DNA of 30,664 bases from JAQVWU01 sp964628455 (GCA_964628455.1 CAZVPD010000021.1:1-30664), one strand, 5' to 3'; counted from the first letter of the stretch, positions 16,402-24,962 are shown. Numbers and translations are program-made. The notes: generated by a model not told the origin, from the sequence alone.

Positions 16402-16426
16402 CGGGCATATCATCATGATATGCCCG
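16402..16426 (-). terminator. Terminator of the solute-binding lipoprotein gene
   Basis: A perfect 11-bp stem, CGGGCATATCA with TGATATGCCCG around a 3-nt loop. On the minus strand it is followed by TTTTATTAT. It lies 24 nt past the stop codon at 16450. Confidence 0.8.
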
Positions 16427-16449
16427 GAAAGTATACTATTTTGTTTATT

Positions 16450-17895
16450 TCATTCGAGCAGAGCCATTTTTTCAACAAGATCGTCCAGTGCCTTCTGTGC
16501 CTGCTTTTCATTTTTCGCATAAAGCGATGCCAGATCGGTGCTCTTTTTCTGTGCGATCAGCTGCGGAATCATATAGAACAGCTGATTGAAACCGCCTGTA
16601 AATCCGCAGTAATTCATCCCGTAATCATATACGATATTGGAATATATGATGTCAAGCATTTCCACCGTCTCTTCGTCGCGTGCGAATTTACCGGTAAGCA
16701 ATATATCGTAATAGGCAGGCATTGTCGTTGTCTGACTTTCAAATGCAAGCAGTTCACAGACCATTCCCGTCAAATCGGGATTCTGCATTGTGGTCGGCAT
16801 GCACATTAACCCGCTCCAGTCATTTGAAAGATACTTTTCCTGTTCCTCGTTATATTTCGGGAAAGGCAGCACCCCGAAATCCACATCACTCTGACGATAG
16901 TTTTTCGATGAATTAACGGGTATTATATTAAACAGGGCTCTGTCGGTACCGATTTTAATCGTCTTCTCTTCAGGTGCAGCATAAGGCCACAGAAATGTGG
17001 TGTTTTCAGTATGAAAAAGATTATAAAGCTTTTCCGTTATATCCAGCATTTTTTCATTATACATATCCAGAACATAAGTGCCCGTGTCGTCGCGGGCGAC
17101 CATAAACTGATCGCAGCCGTACATAAAACTGATGAGCATCCAGTCCGCTTCACAAGCCAGTCCGTAAAGATCGTTTACCGTATACGCGCCGTCCCCGTCC
17201 AGATCCTGCGAAACCGCCCGTGACATTTCAGACATAGTATCAATCGTCCATTTACCGCCGCGTACCGTTTCATACGGATCGGGCAGAGTATATTCTCCGA
17301 TCATCTCTTTGTTGAAAAGTATGGCGTTCGGGTCGGCGATCATATAGGAGGAAACCGCATAAAAAGCCTTTCCGTTTATGGAAAGCTGATCGTTCATGGT
17401 CTTGTTCCAATACTTGCTGTTCATGCTGATATAAGGCAATGTATTCCAGTCATACAGATAACCCGATGTCATCATCGTTCCCAGGTCCTGTATGCAGTGT
17501 GTCAGCGCGAGCTGATAATCATCGGCCCCGGCCATGACCGCGGCTTTTATTGCCGGCATGATATCCTGTATATAACCCGGGGATGTTTTTACGATATCCA
17601 CTCCGAGATATTCTTCAACCGAGATCGTTCTTTTATAGATGGCGTCATTCATCTGGTCACCGTTTTGTTCATCCGCGAAAAAGTATGCCGTATACAGACC
17701 CCACTCCGGATATAATATAGTAAATTCCGTTCCGCCGAAATCATTTTTCGGTATATCGGGACGCGGTTCTTCGGTTTCCGGTACGGTGGTTTCCGCAGCA
17801 GCGGTATCGCCGGTATTTTCTTCCGGCTGAGCGCATGATGCAGCAATAACAAACATCAGCAAAGCCAGAAAAAAGCAGAATAAGCGCTTAGTCAT
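16450..17895 (-). CDS. Extracellular solute-binding lipoprotein (ABC-type)
   Basis: A 481-residue exported lipoprotein. Residues 1-20 are a signal peptide and C21 (VIAASC) is the likely lipidated Cys. A Thr/Glu/Pro-rich linker (about 25-48) leads to a large type-2 periplasmic-binding fold: 'FGGTEFTILYPE', a Ca-like loop 'SQDLDGDGAYTVNDLYGLA' and a Trp/Tyr-rich cleft. It resembles family-1 extracellular binding proteins for sugars or oligosaccharides seen in gut and rumen clostridia. No permease or ATPase gene adjoins it, so it is an orphan that must pair with components elsewhere, or act as a sensor. I chose ATG 17895 because GGGGGA precedes it; a longer frame to 17943 lacks an RBS and would spoil the signal peptide. 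Confidence 0.85.
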   Translation of the reverse strand: MTKRLFCFFLALLMFVIAASCAQPEENTGDTAAAETTVPETEEPRPDIPKNDFGGTEFTILYPEWGLYTAYFFADEQNGDQMNDAIYKRTISVEEYLGVDIVKTSPGYIQDIMPAIKAAVMAGADDYQLALTHCIQDLGTMMTSGYLYDWNTLPYISMNSKYWNKTMNDQLSINGKAFYAVSSYMIADPNAILFNKEMIGEYTLPDPYETVRGGKWTIDTMSEMSRAVSQDLDGDGAYTVNDLYGLACEADWMLISFMYGCDQFMVARDDTGTYVLDMYNEKMLDITEKLYNLFHTENTTFLWPYAAPEEKTIKIGTDRALFNIIPVNSSKNYRQSDVDFGVLPFPKYNEEQEKYLSNDWSGLMCMPTTMQNPDLTGMVCELLAFESQTTTMPAYYDILLTGKFARDEETVEMLDIIYSNIVYDYGMNYCGFTGGFNQLFYMIPQLIAQKKSTDLASLYAKNEKQAQKALDDLVEKMALLE

Positions 17896-17980
17896 AAATT
17901 TCCCCCTTAATATATAAAATTTTAATATCATAAACATTGACAAAATAAAGATGAATTATTAATATCCGATTCACGCTATT

Positions 17981-18009
17981 ATATTAACATATAAAAGCAT
18001 GCTTGTCAA
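17981..18009 (-). promoter_or_regulatory. Promoter of the solute-binding lipoprotein gene
   Basis: On the minus strand, TTGACA (18009-18004), a 17-bp spacer and TAATAT (17986-17981). The perfect palindrome AAGCATGCTT (17995-18004) lies inside the spacer against the -35, a position from which a repressor could block RNA polymerase. The leader is about 80 nt. Confidence 0.65.
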
Positions 18010-18242
18010 GCTATACGTATGTATAACCGCTCAGATTTACATAATTTAAACGTTATTCTTCGTAAATATGAAATCATATGGATCGGCAACATCCGTGTAT
18101 ACATAACTCCGGATAATCCGGCCGATCAGTCTGAATTGTGCATTTCAGCTTGTTAAAATAAAAAAAACGTCCGTCATTCTATATTGAGCTAACATACTAT
18201 ATATAAACCGGATAATGATCTGCTTTATATCCTGCCGGTGTA
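18010..18242. other. Intergenic region with inverted repeats, no gene recognised
   Basis: The region lies between divergent promoters. It holds GATCGGC (18081-18087) matched by GCCGATC (18121-18127), an internal CCGGAT-A-ATCCGG (18109-18121) and CTGAA/TTCAG (18131-18148). These could be operators or a small structured RNA; I see no promoter aimed into them and no ORF. Confidence 0.3.
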
Positions 18243-18271
18243 TTGCATTATCATGTTTTCCGTGTTATAAT
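18243..18271 (+). promoter_or_regulatory. Promoter of the TIM-barrel isomerase-like gene
   Basis: TTGCAT (18243-18248), a 17-bp spacer, TATAAT (18266-18271) with extended -10 TG at 18263-18264. It predicts a leader of about 39 nt. Confidence 0.75.
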
Positions 18272-18316
18272 AACAAAAATATTTAAATATACCATGAAAC
18301 GAAAGGACAATTCTCA

Positions 18317-19183
18317 ATGTTACTTTCCACACAAACACATGCGTTATCTTCAGCGTTCGGAGATGAAAAAGCAATTCAAATGCTTGCAGAAAACGGTTAT
18401 AATGCCGCTGATTATTCCATGTTCGGCATGGAAAATCCCGACCACTGCCTCAATAAACCCGCCGGGGACACACATATAAAAAAGCTGAAACACCTGGCGG
18501 ATGAACTTGGATTCAAATTCAATCAGACACATGCCCCTTTTCCTTCGTATATAGCAGGAAGAGACGATTATAACGCTCATCTGTCAACCGCTCTCCGCCG
18601 GTCCATTGAAATCACCGCCGCACTGGGAGCAAAAATCGTAATCATACATCCGGTGACTTTTTCGGATCACGGCAAGCAGCGTGAATTTAATCTGGAAATG
18701 TATGAAGGACTTCGAACCACGCTGCGCGCAAACAATGTAAAAGCGGCACTCGAAAACATGTTCGGCAGAGACAGCAACACAAAGCAATTCACACAGGCCG
18801 CGTGTTCGGACCCGGTCCAGTTTATAGATTATCTCGATTCACTCGGCTGCGATGACTTTACCGCATGTCTGGATTTAGGCCACTGCGGTCTTGTCGGATT
18901 CAATGCAGCGGATATGATACGCGCTATCGGTCACGACCGTCTCGGTGCTCTTCACGTTCATGACAACAATTTCGAAAACGATCTTCATTTTCTGCCTTAT
19001 CTGCATAAACTTGACTGGAAAGCCGTCTGTAAAGCGCTTCACGACATCCGTTATTCCGGAGACTTTACTCTTGAAGCGGATAATTTTATCAGTCATTTCC
19101 CAAATCAATTAAAACAGGCGGCTTCACGCTTTATGTGTGATGTCGGATATCAGCTTATAAATATGATCACAGATATAAATTAA
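18317..19183 (+). CDS. Sugar phosphate isomerase/epimerase-like TIM barrel
   Basis: A 288-residue protein of the xylose-isomerase-like (AP_endonuc_2) superfamily. Likely divalent-metal ligands are visible: E in 'AALENMFG', D and H in 'CLDLGHCG', the H residues of 'ALHVHDNNFENDLHF' and E in 'FTLEADNF'. The order and spacing fit sugar epimerases/isomerases such as IolE/IolI- or tagatose-epimerase-like proteins more than endonuclease IV. The substrate is unknown. Start ATG 18317 follows GAAAGGAC. It lies divergent from the sugar-binding lipoprotein gene, which weakly suggests a shared carbohydrate theme. A bidirectional terminator follows at 19189-19226. Confidence 0.88.
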   Translation: MLLSTQTHALSSAFGDEKAIQMLAENGYNAADYSMFGMENPDHCLNKPAGDTHIKKLKHLADELGFKFNQTHAPFPSYIAGRDDYNAHLSTALRRSIEITAALGAKIVIIHPVTFSDHGKQREFNLEMYEGLRTTLRANNVKAALENMFGRDSNTKQFTQAACSDPVQFIDYLDSLGCDDFTACLDLGHCGLVGFNAADMIRAIGHDRLGALHVHDNNFENDLHFLPYLHKLDWKAVCKALHDIRYSGDFTLEADNFISHFPNQLKQAASRFMCDVGYQLINMITDIN

Positions 19184-19188
19184 ACGTG

Positions 19189-19226
19189 AAAATCCTCCGG
19201 AGCAGTTACTGAAGCGGAGGATTTTT
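19189..19226. terminator. Bidirectional terminator
   Basis: AAAATCCTCC (19189-19198) pairs with GGAGGATTTT (19216-19225), with T runs on both strands. It separates the convergent isomerase-like and MATE genes. Confidence 0.88.
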
Positions 19227-19244
19227 AACGTCTTTTTATAATTT

Positions 19245-20591
19245 CTATATTTTTTTAATCCATCTGTAACTGTTTACCCAATAAGCAGCGACCGCGCATT
19301 TTAAAATCTGATCGCTTTTCAGACAGATAAAAACGATAAGGGGACTGAACCCGAAAACAAACGCGGATAAAGCAGCTGCGGGGATTATAATAAGCCACAT
19401 ATGAATCGTATCATTGATCAGTATTATTTTTGTATCCCCGCCTCCGCGCGCAATCCCCGTAAGGCATGTCATCTGATATGCGGTTCCGATCACCGTAACC
19501 GACGAAACGGTCATAAACTGCAAAGCAAGAATATGCGCTTCGGGTGTGATATTATAAAATCCGATTACAAAATCTTTGAAAACAAACATTGCCGCACCCG
19601 TCAATAATCCGAGCAGTATATAAATAATCTGAAGCGTACGCGTATACTCGCCGATATACGCGCGCTTGCCTTCTCCCAGTGTCTTCCCGATAATAACGGA
19701 TGTCGCCGAGGCAGCTCCGTATATAACTACGGAAATGATTTGAAAGACGGACGAAGCAATGCTGTTGGCGGCGATTGTCGCCTCTCCCAGCCTGCCTAAA
19801 ATACCCGCCTGAGTACCCTGCGCAATTCCCCACATGGCCGAAGAAGCGATCAGCGGGAGACTGAGTTTGATATATTTCAAGACAATTTCCCTTTTGAAAA
19901 ATAAAAAATCATTCAGACGCAGAAGAAGTTTTTTATCGTGAAAAGCAATAAAAACAACGATTACAATGAGTTCCGCACCGCGTGCGATTACAGTCGCTAC
20001 GGCAGCGCCCCTGCTTCCGAGTTCCGGAAAAAAACCGATTCCGTAAATAAGCAGATAATTTAAAATTATATTTGTGAACATCGCAGTCAGCGAGACATAA
20101 AAACCTATCTTTACCGTTTCAACACTGCGCATTACAGCGAGCAGTATGGTTGTCATCGCATATAACAAATATGAAAAACAGACGATCCGGGCATATTTTA
20201 CCCCTTCGGCAATAACCGCTGTTTCAGGGGTGAATAATCGCAGAACCTGTGACGGATATAGAAAAACAGCTCCCCAAATCAAAAAAGCGGCAGTAAGAGC
20301 AATTCTCATACCCACAGAAGCAGTATGCTTTATCCCCGACGTTTCCTTTTGCCCCCAATAACGCGACGAAATGATAACAACACCTTCGCCGATTCCCATG
20401 ATGATCATCTGCAGAAAATACTGGATCTGATTGACAAGCGCGATTCCCGACATAGCCGTCTGGCTGTATGCTCCTATCATGATATTATCTGCCAGATTGA
20501 CGCCGTAAACAATAACATTCTGCAGAGCAATGGTCAGCGTCATAACAAAAAATCTTTTATACAGCGTTTTGTCGCGGGTAAAAAAACTCAT
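19245..20591 (-). CDS. MATE-family efflux transporter
   Basis: A 448-residue membrane protein with about 12 transmembrane helices in two MATE repeats. The N-terminal half shows 'NLADNIMIGAYSQTAMSGIALVNQIQY' and 'GEGVVIISSRYWGQ'; the second repeat shows 'AANSIASSVFQIISVVIYGAASATSVIIGKTLGEG'. These match the NorM/DinF-like superfamily, which exports cationic drugs or metabolites using Na+ or H+. The C-terminal region resembles clostridial MATE proteins of unknown substrate. ATG 20591 follows GGAG at 8 nt; an ATG six codons earlier overlaps that RBS. The promoter (20791-20763) gives a leader of about 165 nt. Confidence 0.93.
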   Translation of the reverse strand: MSFFTRDKTLYKRFFVMTLTIALQNVIVYGVNLADNIMIGAYSQTAMSGIALVNQIQYFLQMIIMGIGEGVVIISSRYWGQKETSGIKHTASVGMRIALTAAFLIWGAVFLYPSQVLRLFTPETAVIAEGVKYARIVCFSYLLYAMTTILLAVMRSVETVKIGFYVSLTAMFTNIILNYLLIYGIGFFPELGSRGAAVATVIARGAELIVIVVFIAFHDKKLLLRLNDFLFFKREIVLKYIKLSLPLIASSAMWGIAQGTQAGILGRLGEATIAANSIASSVFQIISVVIYGAASATSVIIGKTLGEGKRAYIGEYTRTLQIIYILLGLLTGAAMFVFKDFVIGFYNITPEAHILALQFMTVSSVTVIGTAYQMTCLTGIARGGGDTKIILINDTIHMWLIIIPAAALSAFVFGFSPLIVFICLKSDQILKCAVAAYWVNSYRWIKKI

Positions 20592-20762
20592 GGAATTTCT
20601 CCGATGCATATGATAATATTTGTGTCACGAGTAAAACCGATTGAAAGCAGACAGGTCAAACCCCCGAAAGTTTTTAGCCGCATTCCATACTGCGCAATTG
20701 CCTACTGATATCCCAACGACGGATCCATAGTGCCGCAACAATACGCAAAAGCGACAATCTCT
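20592..20762 (-). other. Long 5' leader of the MATE gene
   Basis: About 165 transcribed nt precede the MATE start. I looked for guanidine (ykkC), purine, TPP, SAM and c-di-GMP type motifs and recognised none. No small ORF with a good RBS was seen. Confidence 0.35.
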
Positions 20763-20791
20763 ATTTTAAACGTTCTGCGGAAAAAAGTCAA
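20763..20791 (-). promoter_or_regulatory. Promoter of the MATE gene
   Basis: On the minus strand, TTGACT (20791-20786), a 17-bp spacer and TAAAAT (20768-20763). Confidence 0.65.
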
Positions 20792-20841
20792 TGTATAATT
20801 TTAAGACAATCGATATAAAGATCATCGGGAAAACCATTATA

Positions 20842-20868
20842 AAAGGACCCGGTAAAGCCGGGTCCTTT
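20842..20868 (-). terminator. Terminator of gdhA
   Basis: AAAGGACCCGG (20842-20852) and CCGGGTCCTTT (20858-20868) form a perfect 11-bp stem with a 5-nt loop, 25 nt after the gdhA stop, ending in TTTTAT on the minus strand. Confidence 0.88.
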
Positions 20869-20893
20869 CAACAGTCGGTCAGCGTATTTTGAA

Positions 20894-22243
20894 TTAATAT
20901 GCAATACCCTGCCATTTCATAGCTTCGGCTACTTTCAGAAAACCTGCTATGTTGGCTCCGGCGACAAGATTTCCCTTCATACCGTATTCGGCTGCTGCAG
21001 AAGCAGCATTCTTATATATGTTCACCATGATATCATGCAATTTTGCGTCAACTTCTTCGAATGTCCAGGACATCCGCATGGAGTTTTGGGACATTTCAAG
21101 TCCCGAAGTAGCAACACCTCCGGCATTGGCTGCTTTGGCAGGACCGAATAAAACACCGTTTGACTGGAAGATCTCAACAGCTTCAGGCGTGCTGGGCATA
21201 TTCGCACCCTCGGCAACCGCTTTACATCCGTTGGCAACAAGCAATTCTGCCGATTTTGCGTCAATTTCATTCTGTGTGGCGGAGGGTAAAGCAATGTCAC
21301 AGGGGACTGTCCATATATCAAGACAACCGGAATGGTACTCGGACCCTTCGACCAGTTTTACATATTCGGATATGCGTTTACGTTCCACTTCCTTAAGTTT
21401 CTTGATCACATTCAAATCAATGCCCTTTAAATCTACGATATAACCGTCAGAATCGGACATGGCGATCACTTTGCCTCCGAGTTGTGTCGCTTTCTGGGCT
21501 GCGTAAATAGCAACATTTCCCGAACCGGAGATAACAACCGCGGAACCTTCAAACGAAAGACCTTTTGAAGCCAGCATTTCTTTTGTAAAGTAACAGAGAC
21601 CGTAACCGGTAGCTTCCGTGCGCGCCAGAGAACCGCCGTATGTAAGTCCTTTTCCGGTCAGCACACCGGTAAATTCATTGCGAAGACGTTTATACTGGCC
21701 ATACATAAAGCCGATTTCACGGGCGCCTGTTCCGATATCGCCTGCAGGTACATCCGTATCCGCTCCTATATGCTTTGATAATTCCGTCATAAAACTCTGA
21801 CAGAACCGCATAACTTCAGCATCGCTCTTCCCTTTGGGATCAAAATCCGATCCTCCTTTACCGCCGCCCATCGGGAGTCCGGTAAGAGAATTCTTGAAAA
21901 TCTGTTCAAAACCGAGAAATTTGATCACTGAAGCGTTAACAGACGGATGAAGTCTGAGTCCGCCTTTGTAAGGTCCTATAGCCGAGTTGAACTGAGCACG
22001 AAAACCACGGTTGACCTGAACTTTGCCTTTATCGTCGACCCAGCTCACCCTGAATTGTATAAACCGCTCGGGTTCGGCTATCCGTTCCAAAATATTGGCA
22101 TCCACCAGATCCTGCCGCACAGCAAGAACCGGCTCGAGTGATTCGAATACTTCTTTTACCGCCTGTAAAAATTCCGGTTCATTGGGATTTCTTCTGCAGA
22201 CACCCGCATACACTTCCGTTAAATAAGCGCTTTTAAATTCCAT
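20894..22243 (-). CDS. gdhA: NADP-type glutamate dehydrogenase
   Basis: A 449-residue hexameric-type glutamate dehydrogenase. The substrate-binding segment 'PYKGGLRLHPSVN' and the catalytic-lysine loop 'MGGGKGGSDFDPKGKSD' are present, followed by 'PAGDIGTGAREIGFMYGQYK'. The dinucleotide-binding domain contains GSGNVAIYAAQKATQLGGKVIAMSDSDG. It makes glutamate from 2-oxoglutarate and ammonium, or the reverse. The serine after the acidic turn (SDSDG) and family length fit the NADP-linked biosynthetic enzymes, but cofactor choice is not certain from sequence. Monocistronic, with GGAGG before ATG 22243 and a strong terminator downstream. Confidence 0.96.
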   Translation of the reverse strand: MEFKSAYLTEVYAGVCRRNPNEPEFLQAVKEVFESLEPVLAVRQDLVDANILERIAEPERFIQFRVSWVDDKGKVQVNRGFRAQFNSAIGPYKGGLRLHPSVNASVIKFLGFEQIFKNSLTGLPMGGGKGGSDFDPKGKSDAEVMRFCQSFMTELSKHIGADTDVPAGDIGTGAREIGFMYGQYKRLRNEFTGVLTGKGLTYGGSLARTEATGYGLCYFTKEMLASKGLSFEGSAVVISGSGNVAIYAAQKATQLGGKVIAMSDSDGYIVDLKGIDLNVIKKLKEVERKRISEYVKLVEGSEYHSGCLDIWTVPCDIALPSATQNEIDAKSAELLVANGCKAVAEGANMPSTPEAVEIFQSNGVLFGPAKAANAGGVATSGLEMSQNSMRMSWTFEEVDAKLHDIMVNIYKNAASAAAEYGMKGNLVAGANIAGFLKVAEAMKWQGIAY

Positions 22244-22423
22244 TCTAAACCTCCTGAAAAATTATTTATAATATTATATTGGCAGCAACTTAACACCTGA
22301 GGTTCCATCGATTTTTTACCGTCGGAACATACAACATAGGATTCAAACGGAAACAGCCGTATTATATAATATCAATGCTGTTCCGATCCTGTTCCCAAAA
22401 TTTTACAGATAAAAATAAAGACA

Positions 22424-22452
22424 GATGGAGCCGTGTTGTTCACAGCTCCATC
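22424..22452 (-). terminator. Terminator of the 3D-domain protein gene
   Basis: GATGGAGC (22424-22431) pairs with GCTCCATC (22445-22452). On the minus strand the stem is followed by TGTCTTTATTTTT. It is 60 nt past the stop. Confidence 0.7.
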
Positions 22453-22511
22453 GATGTGTTTTTTATGTTATTTTATTGTTTATTCTCTAATATTTACATA
22501 TTATTCACATG

Positions 22512-23599
22512 TTATTTGAGAATATAGACGCGCATTTCCCTTTTTCCGAATTTTTTCATTGCTTCCAGATCGTCGCCCATATAAATATCGATCGATTTAC
22601 CTATTATTTTTGCGCCGGTATCTTCAGCGTAACAAACACCGTAATCACCGTAATCACCGGTAACATATACTTTGCTCCCGAGAGGTATATAATCGGGATC
22701 GACCGCAATCATGCCGATTTCAACCTGTTTGCCGGTAAAAGTCAGTCCGTTGAACATTTCTCCGCCGTATGCGGTTGCCGTTACATCAATATAATAAGAA
22801 TACGGGTAACGCTTGCCGTCCTTGCCGGTTATGGTTCCGCCGAGGCCTATATTGACTTTTTTGGGAACAGGCTTGCGGGTGAGTTCTTCGCTTACAACCG
22901 TTTCCGTTTCGAGTACACCGTCGGCGTATACCTGTCGGTATATACGCGTGGATAAACCGTCGGTTCCCTCCTGAACGACTACTTTGGTTCCTGCCGGAAT
23001 GGTATGGATATATTTGAATTCGGTTTCGTATTTTATGACTTCCCGTTCGGTAATCCCGATTTCATCGATTTTTCGGAGTATGATTTTCATACCTTCAGTC
23101 ACCCTATCATCGGGTGAATGGTTCAACTCGTCGTCGTTATCGGGATAAACGCCTAAATCAGCGAGTACATCACCTACCGTCACCAGCGCCGTATTTATTA
23201 TTTTTTCTTTTCCGGCGATGANNNNNNNNNNGGCGTATAGGTATCGAATATTTTATTCTCCGAATATATTGCGGAGAATAAAATATTCGATACCTATACG
23301 CCCATGATCACACGAACATTGATCATGGGCGTATAGGTATCGAATATTTTATTCTCCGCAATATATTCGGTGTCACCCGAAGCAGGAATTTCGGTAAAAT
23401 TCCTGTTTACAATATGATCGATCCGGTTTACAACATTATAAAAGATGAACGAACCCGAGATGATCAGCATTGAGACGGCAATAAAAGCAGACATCCGGGG
23501 AGACATTCCCGCATAAACATTCTGCATCTTCTGCCTCAGGGCGGGTAAATGTCTGTCAAAGAAAGAACCGTGCGCCGGACTTTTTTTCTCTGTATACAT
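22512..23599 (-). CDS. Membrane-anchored YabE-like protein (DUF348, G5 and 3D domains), split by an assembly gap
   Basis: A cell-wall enzyme of the YabE/resuscitation-promoting type. The N-terminus (from ATG 23599) has a basic cytosolic region and one membrane helix (about residues 33-57), then an extracellular part. After the gap come a ubiquitin-like DUF348 domain ('ALVTVGDVLADLGVYPDND'), a G5 domain ('EFKYIHTIPAGTKVVVQEG') and a C-terminal 3D domain with its three Asp in AVDPDYIPLGS, YAEDTGAK and SIDIYMGD, the presumed lytic active site on peptidoglycan. As deposited, the frame is broken by a fold-back repeat and ten Ns. Joining GTGTGATCAT (ending near 23304) to TCATCGCCGGA (from 23221) through the shared TCAT restores one 333-residue frame reading VRVI-IAGKEK, a normal DUF348 entry. 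Confidence 0.82.
23222..23231. other. Ten-N scaffold gap
   Basis: Ten ambiguous bases inside the 3D-domain protein gene. The flanking fold-back and the in-frame TCAT overlap suggest that little or no real sequence is missing. Confidence 0.95.
23232..23370. repeat. Nested fold-back repeat at a contig end, probable artefact
   Basis: 23260-23310 and 23320-23370 are perfect 51-bp inverted copies around a 9-nt loop. 23232-23262 repeats 23328-23358 directly and forms a second hairpin with 23272-23302, again with a 9-nt loop. The sequence thus zigzags across one segment three times before the Ns, as expected from template switching at short natural inverted repeats. Confidence 0.85.
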
Positions 23600-23718
23600 A
23601 AATTACCCCGTTTTTGCTTTTTTGCTGTAATTATGTTCTGCAAAGCCTGTCCGAAAATGTACGAATTTTTTCATAAAACAACAGGTTTTTTCCCATGCGG
23701 CAGGTCAGACCCGGCAGA

Positions 23719-23747
23719 TTTATAATCCGTATCGAACAGGCAAACAA
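23719..23747 (-). promoter_or_regulatory. Possible promoter of the 3D-domain protein gene
   Basis: On the minus strand, TTGTTT (23747-23742), a 17-bp spacer and TATAAA (23724-23719), immediately after rpsI. It is weaker than the other promoters here. Confidence 0.45.
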
Positions 23748-23761
23748 CAAATAAAAGCAGA

Positions 23762-24172
23762 TTATCTCTTTGAGAACTGGGAAGCACGCCTTGCTGCTTT
23801 GAGTCCGTATTTTTTTCTTTCCTTCATACGGGGATCGCGTGTTAAAAATCCGGCTTTTTTAAGAGCGGCACGGTATGTTTCATCCGCTTTGAGTAACGCG
23901 CGGGAAAGACCGTGACGGATGGCTCCTGCCTGACCTGTTATACCTCCGCCGCTTACTTTACAGAGGATGTCGAATTTACCTGTCGTGGATGTAACCCCGA
24001 AAGGCTGATTTACAATCAGGGCAAGTGTCTGAAGGCCGAAATAGTCATCAATATCACGTCCGTTTATTGTAACCGCACCTGTGCCGGGCACTATCCGTAC
24101 ACGTGCGACAGATGATTTTCTTCTTCCTGTCCCATAAAAATAAGGTTTATCGGAAGCGTAATTTACTGCCAT
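23762..24172 (-). CDS. rpsI: 30S ribosomal protein S9
   Basis: A 136-residue S9. It begins YFYGTGRRKSSVARVRIVPG and ends with the conserved RRASQFSKR tail, whose terminal basic residues reach the P-site tRNA in the 30S subunit. It lies 27 bp after rplM, the usual L13-S9 pair. Confidence 0.98.
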   Translation of the reverse strand: MAVNYASDKPYFYGTGRRKSSVARVRIVPGTGAVTINGRDIDDYFGLQTLALIVNQPFGVTSTTGKFDILCKVSGGGITGQAGAIRHGLSRALLKADETYRAALKKAGFLTRDPRMKERKKYGLKAARRASQFSKR

Positions 24173-24199
24173 GTTTTTCTATATTCCTTTCGTAAAATA

Positions 24200-24628
24200 T
24201 TATACAGTATAAGGTTCGGGCATCTGTGCCTGCTGCTTGTGTTCCGGTCCGCTGTAAATTTTTAATCTGTTTATAGACAGGTCACCGATCGTATTCTTCG
24301 GAAGCATTCCCTTGACCGCCAGGCGCATTGCGAATTCCGGTTTGCGTGCCATCAGCTGACGATAATTTACAGACTTTAAACCGCCGATATAACCGGAATG
24401 ATGCTGATAGAACTTCTGATCGAGTTTTCTGCCCGTGAGAACAGCTTTGCCGGCGTTTATAACAATCACGAATTCTCCGCAGTCAACATGCGGGGTGAAT
24501 TCGGGGCGGTGTTTGCCTCTCAGTATGTTTGCCGCCGCTACCGCAGTCTTTCCGAGCGGTTTATCGGCAGCATCGATTAAATACCACTTACGCTCCAGCG
24601 TTTCTTTTTTTGCCATGAAAGTGGACAT
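24200..24628 (-). CDS. rplM: 50S ribosomal protein L13
   Basis: A 142-residue L13 with the family core 'WYLIDAADKPLGKTAVAAANILRGK', 'VINAGKAVLTGRKLDQKFYQHHSGYIGG' and 'MAVKGMLPKNTIG'-like segment near residue 110. It is an early assembly protein of the 50S subunit. I chose ATG 24628 (MSTFMAKKE), because GGAGG lies 8 nt upstream; a frame five codons longer includes that RBS. First gene of the rplM-rpsI operon, driven by the promoter at 24768-24740. Confidence 0.97.
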   Translation of the reverse strand: MSTFMAKKETLERKWYLIDAADKPLGKTAVAAANILRGKHRPEFTPHVDCGEFVIVINAGKAVLTGRKLDQKFYQHHSGYIGGLKSVNYRQLMARKPEFAMRLAVKGMLPKNTIGDLSINRLKIYSGPEHKQQAQMPEPYTV

Positions 24629-24739
24629 TGAATATTCCTCCAATTAAACATATATATTAATGATTTTATTGATTATTGATTAATTTGAAAATGCATCCAA
24701 CGAAAGTGATGTGTTTTTCGCCTTATAAAAGACTTTCCT

Positions 24740-24768
24740 ATTATATCATTATAATCGGCCTTTGTCAA
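24740..24768 (-). promoter_or_regulatory. Promoter of rplM-rpsI
   Basis: Consensus TTGACA (24768-24763), a 17-bp spacer, and TATAAT (24745-24740) on the minus strand. The leader is about 105 nt; ribosomal-protein leaders can bind a regulator, but I recognise no such element. Confidence 0.85.
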
Positions 24769-24900
24769 GAGGAAAAACATAAAATTTCGGAATATTTTGA
24801 TTTAGCATGCTGATAGCTCTCATTATCTCGATAATTCAGCATAATACTCGGTATTGCTTCATTGCCATTCATCTTTTTTTCATATATTTCAAATGCATTA
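24769..24900. other. Intergenic region between divergent promoters
   Basis: AT-rich, without a gene. It contains an inverted pair ATGCTGA...TCAGCAT (about 24808-24842) enclosing a 21-nt loop. No function is assigned. Confidence 0.3.
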
Positions 24901-24929
24901 TTGACACGAACCGTAAAATATGTTATCCT
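24901..24929 (+). promoter_or_regulatory. Promoter of the HAD phosphatase gene
   Basis: TTGACA (24901-24906), a 17-bp spacer, TATCCT (24924-24929) with extended -10 TG at 24921-24922. The leader is about 27 nt. Confidence 0.7.
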
Positions 24930-24962
24930 TTAATCATTAAATATCATATCGGGAGGATTTAA

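Noticed and set aside
22512..23183. 3D-domain gene starting at GTG 23183
   Set aside because: The frame continues upstream without a stop to the gap (IAGKEKIINTAL) and joins the membrane-anchor fragment in frame.
23232..23370. Biological invertible element or transposon end
   Set aside because: The 9-nt loops, three-fold zigzag, adjacency to Ns and restored frame on removal fit an assembly artefact better; there is no recombinase nearby.
23294..23599. Independent 101-residue membrane protein
   Set aside because: Its frame ends only because of the fold-back artefact; it is the N-terminus of the 3D-domain protein.
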